Positions 45,936 through 54,535 of a DNA stretch of 64,000 nt are shown one piece after another. Within the stretch, counting starts at the first letter, position 1, and every line of letters begins with the position of its first letter. The translations under genes were made by a program, and so were the position numbers. The notes under the pieces were generated by a model that saw only the letters and a list, made by a program, of their open reading frames with translations, ran no database searches and was not told where the DNA came from. Source of the DNA: Flammeovirga pacifica (GTDB lineage Bacteria; Bacteroidota; Bacteroidia; Cytophagales; Flammeovirgaceae); contig NZ_JRYR02000001.1 in assembly GCF_000807855.2 (NCBI RefSeq), forward strand, positions 1,667,881-1,731,880, given 5' to 3'.

Positions 45936-47051
45936 ATGAAACTAAATTTTCTTTTACTTTACTTCCTAACGATCTTATTCTTTTCAGCATGTGATCATCA
46001 ACAAATCGAAGATGAAAACACTGCTTTTGATCTAAACATCCCTACCCATTTTGGACCTGGATATATTTTACCAGAAAACAATCCCACTACAACTAAGGGG
46101 GTAGAATTAGGTAGAATGTTATTTTATGACCAGCAATTGTCTAGAGATGGTTCAACTTCATGCGGCACATGTCATCAGCAAGCATTATCTTTTACTGATG
46201 GAAAAGCACTCGCAGAAGGTATTCATGGTCGTGTTGGCGATTTTAGTAGTATGTCTATTGTAAATGCAATGTGGCAAGGAAAGTTCTTTTGGGATGGTAG
46301 AGCCGTAAGTTTAGAAGAACAAGCTTTAGGACCCATCGAAAATGTTCTAGAAATGGACATGACCTTAGATGAAGTGGTCGAGAGATTACAAGCTGACCCC
46401 AATTATCCTTCCCTATTCGAAAAGGCATTTGGTAGTGGTGTTATTACTTCAGAAAATATAGGGAAAGCCATTGCTCAATTCGAAAGAACTTTAATTTCAA
46501 GTAATTCAAAATATGATCAATATTTAAAAGGTGCTTATATTCCTACAGAAGAAGAACTCTTAGGGATTCAACTTTTTTTCACTCATCCCGAACCAAGTAT
46601 CAATTTAAGAGGTGGCAACTGTGGTGACTGTCATTTGAATATCCTTACATCAGGAGACAATAAAGGCTACAGAGGCTTTCATAATAATGGACTCGATACA
46701 AATGATGATTTGAAAATAGGACTTTCTGACGTTACTGGAAGTGATTTTGATAAAGGTAAATTTAAAGCACCTAGTTTAAGAAATATAGCTGTTACAGCTC
46801 CTTATATGCATGATGGAAGGTTGGCTACTTTAGAAGATGTATTAGAACATTATGACGAACATATAAAAGAAAGCACCACTCTCGATGCCTTTATTCGAGA
46901 AGGAAGCAATGAACCTATTTTCCCAGGAGACCCTATTAAACTTCATCTAACTAATAAAGAAAAACAGGCCATTTTAACGTTTTTAGAAATGCTTACTGAT
47001 GATGATTTTTTGACTAACCCAGCATTTTCAGATCCTTTTTCTAATGAATGA
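45936..47051 (+). CDS. Di-heme cytochrome c peroxidase, lipoprotein
   Basis: Periplasmic, membrane-anchored di-heme peroxidase that reduces H2O2 with electrons from small cytochromes. The 371-aa protein has a lipobox (FFSAC, C19) and two c-type heme sites, CGTCH (about residue 76) and CGDCH (about 230). The CcpA/MauG fold is shown by GRMLFYDQQLSRDGSTSC, WDGRAVSLEEQALGP and FKAPSLRNIAVTAPYMHDGR. The last phrase holds the likely distal Met heme ligand. The length is slightly above the usual 330-350. The gene is monocistronic. Confidence 0.94.
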   Translation: MKLNFLLLYFLTILFFSACDHQQIEDENTAFDLNIPTHFGPGYILPENNPTTTKGVELGRMLFYDQQLSRDGSTSCGTCHQQALSFTDGKALAEGIHGRVGDFSSMSIVNAMWQGKFFWDGRAVSLEEQALGPIENVLEMDMTLDEVVERLQADPNYPSLFEKAFGSGVITSENIGKAIAQFERTLISSNSKYDQYLKGAYIPTEEELLGIQLFFTHPEPSINLRGGNCGDCHLNILTSGDNKGYRGFHNNGLDTNDDLKIGLSDVTGSDFDKGKFKAPSLRNIAVTAPYMHDGRLATLEDVLEHYDEHIKESTTLDAFIREGSNEPIFPGDPIKLHLTNKEKQAILTFLEMLTDDDFLTNPAFSDPFSNE

Positions 47052-47194
47052 TTTTAAATATTCGTTTACAAAAAATACAAACTGATTATATTTTCTGCAT
47101 TTTTGTACAGAAAGTAACCTTTAAAATCGATCATTTGTAATGATTGTTATCTAGTTACTTTTGATAAAGTCATTTAAATTATCAATCTACATCT

Positions 47195-47770
47195 ATGAGT
47201 TTAGAAAAAGATTTACATAAAAGAAGTAATGGAGCTTGTGAGTTATGTGCTTCAACAGAAAATGTTTCCCCTTTTTTAGTAGAACCAAAATCATCTACTG
47301 ATGCTGGAGATCACGCCCATCTTTGCCAGAATTGTCAAGAACAAATTCAGGATAAAGACAAAATGGACGCGAACCATTGGAGATGTTTAAATGATAGTAT
47401 GTGGAATGAAAATCCAGCTGTACAAGTTTTAGCATGGAGAATGTTACACAGATTAAAGTCTGAAGGTTGGCCTCAAGACCTTTTAGATATGCTTTATTTG
47501 GATGAAGAAACATTAAAGTGGGCTGAAGCTACAGGTGAAGCTGAAGACGATGAAAACAAAGTAATCCACAGAGATGCTAATGGAGCGATCTTGGAAAATG
47601 GTGATTCTGTAGTTCTAGTAAAAGACCTTGTTGTTAAAGGGGCTAATTTTACTGCAAAAAGAGGGACACCTGTTCGTAATATTTCTTTAGTGCATGATAA
47701 TCCAGAGCATATTGAAGGAAGAGTAAATAGTCAACATATTGTTATACTTACGAAATTTGTCAAAAAATAA
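47195..47770 (+). CDS. PhnA-family protein
   Basis: A 191-aa protein of the PhnA (YjdM) family. An N-terminal zinc ribbon has two CxxC pairs (CELC at 15-18 and CQNC near residue 49). The C-terminal PhnA domain has IHRDANGAILENGDSVVLVKDLVVKGANFTAKRGTPV. The family name comes from the phosphonate operon of E. coli, but this protein is not needed for phosphonate use and its role is unknown. No other phn genes are near, so a role in phosphonate metabolism should not be inferred. A terminator follows at 47874-47908. Confidence 0.93.
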   Translation: MSLEKDLHKRSNGACELCASTENVSPFLVEPKSSTDAGDHAHLCQNCQEQIQDKDKMDANHWRCLNDSMWNENPAVQVLAWRMLHRLKSEGWPQDLLDMLYLDEETLKWAEATGEAEDDENKVIHRDANGAILENGDSVVLVKDLVVKGANFTAKRGTPVRNISLVHDNPEHIEGRVNSQHIVILTKFVKK

Positions 47771-47873
47771 AGTTCACTTTATTTCATACAATTTATCTTT
47801 AAATGTTGAATTGAAATAAGGTTCTTGTCTTTTTTCATGACACAACACTTTTGGGTATAATTGATATAACAAT

Positions 47874-47908
47874 AAAAAAGCTTTCCACTTACAGTGGGAA
47901 GCTTTTTT
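47874..47908 (+). terminator. Intrinsic terminator after phnA
   Basis: AAAAAAGCTTTCCACT (47874-47889) pairs with AGTGGGAAGCTTTTTT (47893-47908), with one G-T wobble and a T-run. It may work in both directions. Confidence 0.9.
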
Positions 47909-48332
47909 ATTTAGGTATAAATAGCCCTCACCATTTCCATCTAAAGCTGTTTTATCAAAAAGATTTAAAGTTCTTCAAATTTCACCTTAGATACTTGAAA
48001 TAATTATATTTATTACCATAGTACAATATTCATCTTGATATAATTACATGATATTCGCATTATTTTGTATCAATTTTAGTCAAAATGATCAGATAATTAA
48101 GTTTCACAAAGATTGTTTACAAATATTTGTAACTAAAAATCATTACCTCCCGTTACTTATATCAACAACAACAAAGAAACTAACTTAAAGAAATTACACA
48201 CTATCTACTAATAACTTAAGCTATTGAATTTTATATTTTTAAAGCAAATGAAAAGTATATTTCACTATGTGAATCTATAGCTGACTCCTTATTCTAACCC
48301 TCTTTACTATCATTGTTTTCCAAATTATATTA

Positions 48333-48358
48333 ACGTGGGTACTATAAGGTACCCACGT
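48333..48358. repeat. Perfect 10-bp inverted repeat
   Basis: ACGTGGGTAC (48333-48342) and GTACCCACGT (48349-48358) with a 6-base loop. There is no T-run after it, so it is more likely an operator or an RNA hairpin than a terminator. Confidence 0.7.
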
Positions 48359-48384
48359 AATACAACCTACCCATTTATTTATCA

Positions 48385-48400
48385 TACTCTATATAGAGTA
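48385..48400. promoter_or_regulatory. Perfect 16-bp palindrome, operator-like
   Basis: TACTCTATATAGAGTA is its own reverse complement. The motif starts 27 bases after the end of the inverted repeat at 48333-48358. It would overlap a weak promoter whose -7 (TATTATTTG, 48406-48414) is one base longer than the consensus. Confidence 0.55.
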
Positions 48401-48414
48401 AAAAATATTATTTG

Positions 48415-48550
48415 TTGCTTTTAATGACTTAGACATCCCATAATTTTTATGGTCTTGCTTTCACGTCATTTCTAATTGAGGGACATAGTTCCTATTTTAC
48501 AAAACACACAGTAGAAAAATAAACCTGCTCTCTCAGAGGGTGGGTTTTTA
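48415..48550 (+). ncRNA. Candidate small RNA (predicted from structure only)
   Basis: About 135 nt between the weak -7 at 48406-48414 and the terminator at 48521-48550. It has several short hairpin-forming repeats (AATGAC/GTCATT, CCATA/TATGG) but no long ORF. It is predicted from structure and position only. The boundaries are approximate and no RNA family is recognised. Confidence 0.3.
48521..48550 (+). terminator. Isolated intrinsic terminator
   Basis: AAACCTGCTCTC (48521-48532) pairs along its whole length with GAGGGTGGGTTT (48536-48547), using four G-T pairs, around a 3-base loop, with a T-run to 48549. The nearest plus-strand gene ends 770 bases upstream at its own terminator, so another transcript must use this one. 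Confidence 0.75.
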
Positions 48551-48734
48551 TCTTTATTGAAATACCTGCTTTTAATAGGTTAAAGAAAATAAATAGAAAA
48601 AAGAGGTGCAGTAAGGGTGGAATCAAGTGGATTTTTTAAATTGTGTTACAAAGTGATCCGTTTGAATATAAAAATGATTATTTTCAATAAGCTATCAGTG
48701 CATAGTTTTGAAAATCAAAAAGATAAATCCAAAA

Positions 48735-51203
48735 ATGAGTTATGCTGTAAAATCAGGCGATACTTTATATAGTATTGCAAGAACACATCAATTATCTACT
48801 GATGAATTGTTAGACTTAAATGACTGGGATAGTATTCCTACCCTTCAAATTGGTCAAATAATAATAGTAAAAGAAAACACTACTTTTCAGGGTGATAGTA
48901 GTGATGATGATGATGTCATACATACGGTTGCCAAAGGCGATTCTTTATATTCTATTGCTAAAAATTATAACGTTAGCCCTGCTGATATTATCGAAGAAAA
49001 TGATTTAGACCCTAGTACTGGAATTTACATAGGACAAGAACTCTATATACCAGAATTAGAAGAAAATGAAACGAGTACAACAACTTCAAGTGTTTCAAAT
49101 GAAATCAAAAAACATATTGTAACAAAAGGTGATTCTCTGTATAATATTTCAAAAAAATATGAGATTACGCCACAGCAACTTCTAGATAAAAATCAATTAC
49201 CAAAAAACAGTCCTATTTACATAGGTCAGATATTATATATTCCTGAGGCTGATTCGTCTGTAAATGAAACTCCTCTCCCATCGACTTCTGAAGTAAAGAA
49301 AAAAACTCCACCGGCAATCTATACGGTTTTACAAGGGGATACTTTATATCAGATTTCTCAAAAATTTGGTATAAGTCCTCAAAAATTATTAGAAATGAAT
49401 GGTTTTGATGCAAGTCAACCCATTTATATTGGGCAACAATTAAAGGTTAAAAACGATCAGCAAACAATTATACCTCCTCTGCCTAAAAAAGAAGATAAAA
49501 CTTCAGGCAAAACACATACAGTGAATCGAGGAGAATCTTTGTATGCGATTAGTCGTAAATATGATTTATCGCCAGCCGAAATTTTAAGTGCAAATGGTTT
49601 ATCTATTGGGGCTACTATTTATGTGGGTCAAGTACTTAAAATACCTTCTCAAAAGATCAATATTAAACCTAAAGTAACTTCTACAACATCAAAAAATGAA
49701 ATAAGAGTTTACACAGTAAAACCAGGTGATTATTTATCAAAAATTGCCCAACAATTTGATGTCACTCCTCAAGCATTAGTTGCTGCAAACCGTATCCCTA
49801 AAGGGAGAATTTATGTAGGGCAGCAATTGTTTATACCTACAAAGAAAACAACGACATCAACGAATAGTAATGCACCTCAAACTCCAATTAAACAAGCCCA
49901 AGGTCAGAGTATTTATGAACTATCAACATTAGATGGTCAGCAATTATTTTCTAAAGGGATGTATAATAGAATTGGAAGTAATTACAATGTACACCCTCAA
50001 GATTTAGCCAATGTTCAAACTCGTTTGATTCAATTGAAGTTGTTATCGGAGCATCATAAAGAAAATGCTCAACAACTCTCAAACAATGGGTCGTCTAATA
50101 TTTCTGGTAAAAGTATTCCTCAAACTTTATCTGCAATTAGAAAATTACAAGATAGATATCGTTTAAATTGGTGGGTTGGATCTGCTGCTCGTATAGAAAT
50201 GTTAGGTACAAGTAAATTTACTTATGGGGAAATTGTTCCTAATGATGTTACCTATAAATTTTTGAAAGAATATAGTCAGTACACACTCAAATTTCCTCAC
50301 CCAATTAGTGGACAAACTCAGGTAGCTGAGTTTAGTAACTTTGTTTACAGTGGCTATAATCAATTCTATAAGGGGGTTGGATATATTGGAAAATCATTCC
50401 CTAATGAAGTGCCTATTTCTGTATTTAGGGAAGCAGGACTTTCTACAGTATTGGCAGAAGCAATGAAAGTAGTATCTAGCCATGAAGGAAATTTTGATGC
50501 TATTAATTCTTATGACAAAGCCTTTTTCTCTTATGGATTTATTCAATTTGCAGGAGGTGGTAGAGGTTTAGCTCCTTTACTCGCCAGAATGAAAGTGATA
50601 CAACCTGAATTATTCAAAAGTATCTTTCAAAATGCAGGAATAGATGTAGAATACACCACTAGAAACAACGATATACATCAAGGTGAATTAATTATTCAAT
50701 TCCCTAAAAAAGGAACACTGAAGGGTATTGAGGCTGAAAAAGAATTAAGAAATCATCATCAAATGTATGGTCCTTTCTTAAGAGCAGCATTCCATCCAGA
50801 ATTAATTAAAGCACAAATCATTCAAGCTGTAAAAGCGTATGCTTCTCCAGCATTGGGTATCAAATTATCAATTAATACAGGACAATTTAGCCAAAGTAAT
50901 ATTCCGATTACTGATGTTATTAACTCTCCAATGGGACTAGGTTTTGCTATTGACATGACAGTGAATAAATGGATTGTTAAAACCGGAGAGATGTTTAATA
51001 ATGCTGTGAGTTCATTGTGTAAACAAAAAGGTTGGCATCAACTACATCAGATTTCTATGATAGATGAACGAGAGGTATTACAAGAAATTGTTCGTCAGGA
51101 AGGAGGAGCTGACAAGCGTGTTGCTGACAGAGGAAATAGCATGCTAACAAGCGGGTTAAGTTACACTAAATCACCAAACAAGGGACAAGGGTTACTGGCA
51201 TAA
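48735..51203 (+). CDS. Six-LysM protein with lysozyme-like C-terminal domain
   Basis: An 822-aa protein, or 831 aa if the in-frame TTG at 48708 is used. Residues about 1-380 hold six LysM repeats (peptidoglycan or chitin binding), each like VKSGDTLYSIA to IGQIIIV. Linkers rich in Thr, Ser and Pro separate them. The C-terminal ~400 residues contain SSHEGNFDAINSYDKAFFSYGFIQFAGG, which resembles the catalytic-Glu region of lysozyme/transglycosylase-like and chitosanase-like hydrolases. The family is not recognised with certainty. No signal peptide or membrane helix is visible at either start, although LysM proteins normally act outside the cytoplasm. The terminator-like stem at 51222-51268 follows. 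Confidence 0.8.
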   Translation: MSYAVKSGDTLYSIARTHQLSTDELLDLNDWDSIPTLQIGQIIIVKENTTFQGDSSDDDDVIHTVAKGDSLYSIAKNYNVSPADIIEENDLDPSTGIYIGQELYIPELEENETSTTTSSVSNEIKKHIVTKGDSLYNISKKYEITPQQLLDKNQLPKNSPIYIGQILYIPEADSSVNETPLPSTSEVKKKTPPAIYTVLQGDTLYQISQKFGISPQKLLEMNGFDASQPIYIGQQLKVKNDQQTIIPPLPKKEDKTSGKTHTVNRGESLYAISRKYDLSPAEILSANGLSIGATIYVGQVLKIPSQKINIKPKVTSTTSKNEIRVYTVKPGDYLSKIAQQFDVTPQALVAANRIPKGRIYVGQQLFIPTKKTTTSTNSNAPQTPIKQAQGQSIYELSTLDGQQLFSKGMYNRIGSNYNVHPQDLANVQTRLIQLKLLSEHHKENAQQLSNNGSSNISGKSIPQTLSAIRKLQDRYRLNWWVGSAARIEMLGTSKFTYGEIVPNDVTYKFLKEYSQYTLKFPHPISGQTQVAEFSNFVYSGYNQFYKGVGYIGKSFPNEVPISVFREAGLSTVLAEAMKVVSSHEGNFDAINSYDKAFFSYGFIQFAGGGRGLAPLLARMKVIQPELFKSIFQNAGIDVEYTTRNNDIHQGELIIQFPKKGTLKGIEAEKELRNHHQMYGPFLRAAFHPELIKAQIIQAVKAYASPALGIKLSINTGQFSQSNIPITDVINSPMGLGFAIDMTVNKWIVKTGEMFNNAVSSLCKQKGWHQLHQISMIDEREVLQEIVRQEGGADKRVADRGNSMLTSGLSYTKSPNKGQGLLA

Positions 51204-51221
51204 ATACTCAAATGGTTGACG

Positions 51222-51268
51222 AAATAAGGTAGTAAATGAAAAAAAAAGTATTCATTACTACCTTATTT
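51222..51268 (+). terminator. Long stem-loop after the LysM gene
   Basis: AAATAAGGTAGTAAATGAA (51222-51240) pairs with TTCATTACTACCTTATTT (51251-51268), an 18-bp stem with a one-base bulge and an A-rich loop. There is no T-run, so it is a likely transcript end or RNA-stabilising hairpin. Confidence 0.6.
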
Positions 51269-51308
51269 ACCCCTGATTATAAAAACATTAGGTTTCCTTC
51301 TTCGTTTT

Positions 51309-51316
51309 TATATTTG
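51309..51316 (+). promoter_or_regulatory. Probable -7 element for the HesB-like gene
   Basis: TATATTTG matches TAnnTTTG. The nearest -33 is TTA (51288-51290, 18-nt spacer). It gives a leader of about 95 nt before 51415. Confidence 0.4.
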
Positions 51317-51414
51317 TGAACATTCAAGATTTTACGACATTCGCAGAATATTCTCTTCATTTTTGAAGACTAAGAATTGCAATTATAAAATCTTGTATTT
51401 AAATTATATAAACC

Positions 51415-51723
51415 ATGAAAATTGAAAATCCTATTAGCATAACAGAACGTGCTGCTAAAGAGATTCAAGAAATATTAACCCAGAAAAAAGTTCCTGAAGG
51501 ATACTCTCTACGTGTTGGCGTAAAAGGCGGAGGAGGATGTGGAGGCGCTCAGTTCACGCTTGGCTTTGATCAGCCTAAGGAAAGTGATGTGGAATATACT
51601 ACTAATAACATACCTGTTCTTATCGATAAGAGACAAATGCTGTTTCTTATAGACCTTGAAATTGATTTTGAGGATAGAAGAGAAGAAAGAGGTTTTGTAT
51701 TTAATAAGTTGTCCGACCAGTAG
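51415..51723 (+). CDS. HesB/IscA-like protein lacking the C-terminal CxC
   Basis: A 102-aa protein of the A-type Fe-S carrier (HesB/IscA) fold. It has ITERAAKEIQEIL, LRVGVKGGGGCGGAQFTLGFD and IPVLIDKRQMLFL. The first conserved cysteine is present (in GGGGCGG), but the usual C-terminal CxC motif is missing. The end reads ERGFVFNKLSDQ. IscA proteins need all three cysteines for cluster binding, so this is probably a non-carrier HesB-like paralogue. It precedes the CtpA-type protease gene by 22 bp, so the two are likely co-transcribed. Confidence 0.88.
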   Translation: MKIENPISITERAAKEIQEILTQKKVPEGYSLRVGVKGGGGCGGAQFTLGFDQPKESDVEYTTNNIPVLIDKRQMLFLIDLEIDFEDRREERGFVFNKLSDQ

Positions 51724-51745
51724 CTTTTTGTATAACTTTCAAAAA

Positions 51746-53410
51746 ATGACAAAAGACAGTTCTAATTCATCAAAAAATGTAGACACTAAAGCGTGGCTGC
51801 CCTTAATTATAGGGGTTTCTATTGGTTTTGGTGTTCTTATTGGTTCGCATTTGAGGGCTCCAAATCCGGAAACCAATAGACTAATGGTGGATAAAAATGC
51901 CACAAAATTTGAAAGATTATTGAATTATGTCGACAAATATTATGTGGACAGTGTTGATATTAATGAATTAACACAAGAGGCTATTGATCATATTTTAAAA
52001 GACTTAGACCCCCATACCGTTTACGTTCCTGCAGATGAGGCCGATATTATGTCATCCCGATTAGACGATGGTTTTGAAGGTGTTGGTATCGAGTTTAGAG
52101 TGATGGAAGACACCTTAAAGGTATTGTCTGTCATGCCTGGCGGTCCCTCTAAAAAAATAGGCATTAGAGCAGGTGATAAAATAATTACGGTGAATGGTGA
52201 TACGATAGCTGGAAAACATATAGATAACTCATTTATCGTCAAAAAATTAAGAGGTAAAAAAGGGACTACTGTAAATATTGAGGTAAAAAGGAAAAAGCAA
52301 GATGAATTGCTTGCTTTTACAATTACAAGAGACATCGTTCCTACTCCATCTGTTGAAGCCCATTATATGATAGATGATGTTACTGGCTATATAAAAATCA
52401 GCAAATTTGCTGTCAAAACTTATGATGAATTTCATAACGCCCTATTGTTTTTAAAATCTGAAGGGATGGAAAACCTAGTCATTGATTTAAGAAATAATGG
52501 AGGTGGATTTCTTGGTCAGGCTGTAAAAATTGTTGATGACCTTTTACCTAAAGATGACCTTATTGTTTACACTGAAGGTAAAGGAAATGAATTTACAGAA
52601 AAAGAATTTAGTCAAAGAAACCCTGATTTCGATGGACCTATTGCTGTATTAGTCAACGAAAGAAGTGCTTCTGCTTCTGAAATAGTTACTGGCGCTTTAC
52701 AAGACCATGATAGAGCTGTTGTTATTGGACGAAGAACCTACGGTAAAGGATTAGTTCAAAGACAATTAAGATTAAAAGACAATTCGTTATTAAGATTAAC
52801 CATTTCTAGGTACTTCACACCTAGTGGTCGAAGTATTCAAAAACCATATGGAGAAGGAATATCTTATGGAGATGATATTTCTAATCGTTATGAAAGTGGT
52901 GAATTATTCAATAAAGACAGTATCAAGACGGATAAGATGCCTCAATTCAAAACTGATAAAAATAGAATTGTTTATGGCGGAGGAGGAATTATTCCAGATA
53001 ATTTTATCCCACTAGACACTACCTCTATGGGTATCTATTATTATACTCTTGAACATACAGACATCTTGAGAGATTATGCAATTGAATACGCTAATGATCA
53101 CTATATTGATTTAATGGAAAATGGCCTAGATCACTTTATTAAGTCTTTTGAAGATGAAAAAAATATTATTAATGATTTAGAAAAGTTTGCTGTTATGATG
53201 GGTATAAATAAAAGAAAACCTAATCATAATGATGTAACCATCAATATAAACTTAAAGCACAGGTTAAAAATATTAATAGCTCAAACTATTTGGGGCGATA
53301 AAGGATACCACAAGGTAGCTAATATGCGTGACCCTATGGTGAAAGAAGCTCAAAAAGTTTTTGATGAAGGAATTGCTGAAGATGACACCACTTCGAAGGT
53401 AGAAAGTTGA
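51746..53410 (+). CDS. C-terminal processing peptidase (S41, CtpA/Prc type)
   Basis: Serine protease of family S41 that cuts proteins near their C-termini in the periplasm. From ATG 51746 it has 554 aa. The extension to 51656 overlaps the HesB-like gene in another frame and is left out. An N-terminal membrane anchor is at about residues 18-36 (WLPLIIGVSIGFGVLIGS). A PDZ domain covers about 95-190 (GFEGVGIEFRV, GGPSKKIGIRAGDKII). The protease domain has the catalytic-serine region NERSASASEIVTGAL and the Lys in GRRTYGKGLVQR. The C-terminal ~130 residues are a helical extension found in Bacteroidota members. Confidence 0.95.
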   Translation: MTKDSSNSSKNVDTKAWLPLIIGVSIGFGVLIGSHLRAPNPETNRLMVDKNATKFERLLNYVDKYYVDSVDINELTQEAIDHILKDLDPHTVYVPADEADIMSSRLDDGFEGVGIEFRVMEDTLKVLSVMPGGPSKKIGIRAGDKIITVNGDTIAGKHIDNSFIVKKLRGKKGTTVNIEVKRKKQDELLAFTITRDIVPTPSVEAHYMIDDVTGYIKISKFAVKTYDEFHNALLFLKSEGMENLVIDLRNNGGGFLGQAVKIVDDLLPKDDLIVYTEGKGNEFTEKEFSQRNPDFDGPIAVLVNERSASASEIVTGALQDHDRAVVIGRRTYGKGLVQRQLRLKDNSLLRLTISRYFTPSGRSIQKPYGEGISYGDDISNRYESGELFNKDSIKTDKMPQFKTDKNRIVYGGGGIIPDNFIPLDTTSMGIYYYTLEHTDILRDYAIEYANDHYIDLMENGLDHFIKSFEDEKNIINDLEKFAVMMGINKRKPNHNDVTININLKHRLKILIAQTIWGDKGYHKVANMRDPMVKEAQKVFDEGIAEDDTTSKVES

Positions 53411-53449
53411 TAAAAATTAGTTATATTAGTTATAGACCAATATAATATT

Positions 53450-54535
53450 ATGTACTATCAATTTGATAACTTTAAAGATCAATTAAAAACCCAAAAATTA
53501 CAATCTAAAGAGGCTGACGTTGTTTATTTATTTCTAATCACCGAAAACGATAATCAACATATTCCTCAATTAATTGAGTATTGTAATAGTTTAGGCATTT
53601 CCTTTTTTGGAGGTTTCTTTCCAAAAATCATATATAAAAATACGATTTACGATGATGGATTTATTTGCTACCCCATTCACACAAAAAATAAACCTATAAT
53701 CGTTTCCAATAATAAACCATTTGATAAAAATTCACTAAAAGATACCCACGAGAAAGATATCTTTTTAATGTTCGATGGTTTGTCTCCATATTTCCAAAAT
53801 ATCATTGAGGATTTGTATTTTAAATTAGGAAGTGATTACACCATCTTTGGGGGAGGGTCAGGACCTTTAAGTTTAGAACAGCAACTATGTGTTTTTGATA
53901 ATAATGGAATATATAAGGACTGCGGTATTCTATGCTCTACTTCGAAAAAATTCAATACTAGTGTTCAACATGGATGGAAGAGAAAATACGGTCCATTAAT
54001 CGCTACTAAAACTGAAAAAAATTGGATTTTCGAATTGAATTGGAGAAATGCCTTTGAAGTTTATAAAGAAGTCATAGACAATCAAGCACTTAATACAGAA
54101 ACTTTTTTCGAAATCTCTAAAAATCATCCTTTTGGGGTAATGAAAGAAGGTCATGAAGATATTATCAGAGAACCTATCTTTGTAAATAATAAAGGCTCTA
54201 TCAAATCTATTGGTGACATTATGGAAAACTCTGTTTTATACATAATGACAGCCGAAAAAGAAGATCTAATCAAGGCCACTGAAAAAGCGGCTGCATCCAT
54301 AGCCTCACAAGCTAAAAACCCACAGGTCTTTATGGTAGATTGTATTTCGAGATATTTATTTCTAGGAAATGATTATCAAAAAGAAATTGATGCCTGTACA
54401 GAAAAATTAAAAATTAATAATGAAGTAAAACCGTTAATAGGAGTCTTATCATTAGGAGAAATTTCTTCCACTGAGAAGAATCAAATGGTAGAATACTTTA
54501 ACAAAACTATTGTCGTAAATGCTATCGAAGAGTGA
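53450..54535 (+). CDS. FIST-domain sensory protein
   Basis: A 361-aa protein with the FIST N- and C-terminal domains, thought to bind small ligands such as amino acids. Evidence is the overall pattern: FFGGFFPKIIYKNTIYDDG, then TIFGGGSGPLSLEQQLCVFDNNGIYKDCGIL, a tryptophan-rich joint (TEKNWIFELNWRNAFEVYKEV) and the C-terminal FMVDCISRYLFLGNDYQKE with GVLSLGEISS. No membrane segment is present. The stop overlaps the start of the hybrid histidine-kinase gene by 17 bases. FIST proteins are often paired with signalling enzymes, so it likely feeds ligand information to that kinase. Confidence 0.88.
   Translation: MYYQFDNFKDQLKTQKLQSKEADVVYLFLITENDNQHIPQLIEYCNSLGISFFGGFFPKIIYKNTIYDDGFICYPIHTKNKPIIVSNNKPFDKNSLKDTHEKDIFLMFDGLSPYFQNIIEDLYFKLGSDYTIFGGGSGPLSLEQQLCVFDNNGIYKDCGILCSTSKKFNTSVQHGWKRKYGPLIATKTEKNWIFELNWRNAFEVYKEVIDNQALNTETFFEISKNHPFGVMKEGHEDIIREPIFVNNKGSIKSIGDIMENSVLYIMTAEKEDLIKATEKAAASIASQAKNPQVFMVDCISRYLFLGNDYQKEIDACTEKLKINNEVKPLIGVLSLGEISSTEKNQMVEYFNKTIVVNAIEE

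Larger units (their letters stand above)
47909..48734. other. Long gene-free stretch with two palindromes and an isolated terminator
   Basis: About 826 bases with no convincing ORF. It contains the perfect inverted repeat at 48333-48358, the 16-bp palindrome at 48385-48400 and the terminator at 48521-48550. The sequence between the palindrome and the terminator is a candidate small RNA of roughly 130 nt. I see no tRNA shape. Confidence 0.6.

Noticed and set aside
47195-47770. Phosphonate utilisation locus
   Set aside because: Only PhnA is present; no C-P lyase or transport genes occur in the window.
48735-51203. LysM protein as part of a phage or contractile injection system
   Set aside because: No sheath, tube, baseplate or holin gene is adjacent, so this can only be a hypothesis.
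51656-51745. Longer start of the CtpA-type protease
   Set aside because: It overlaps the HesB-like gene in another frame; the membrane anchor fits the ATG at 51746.
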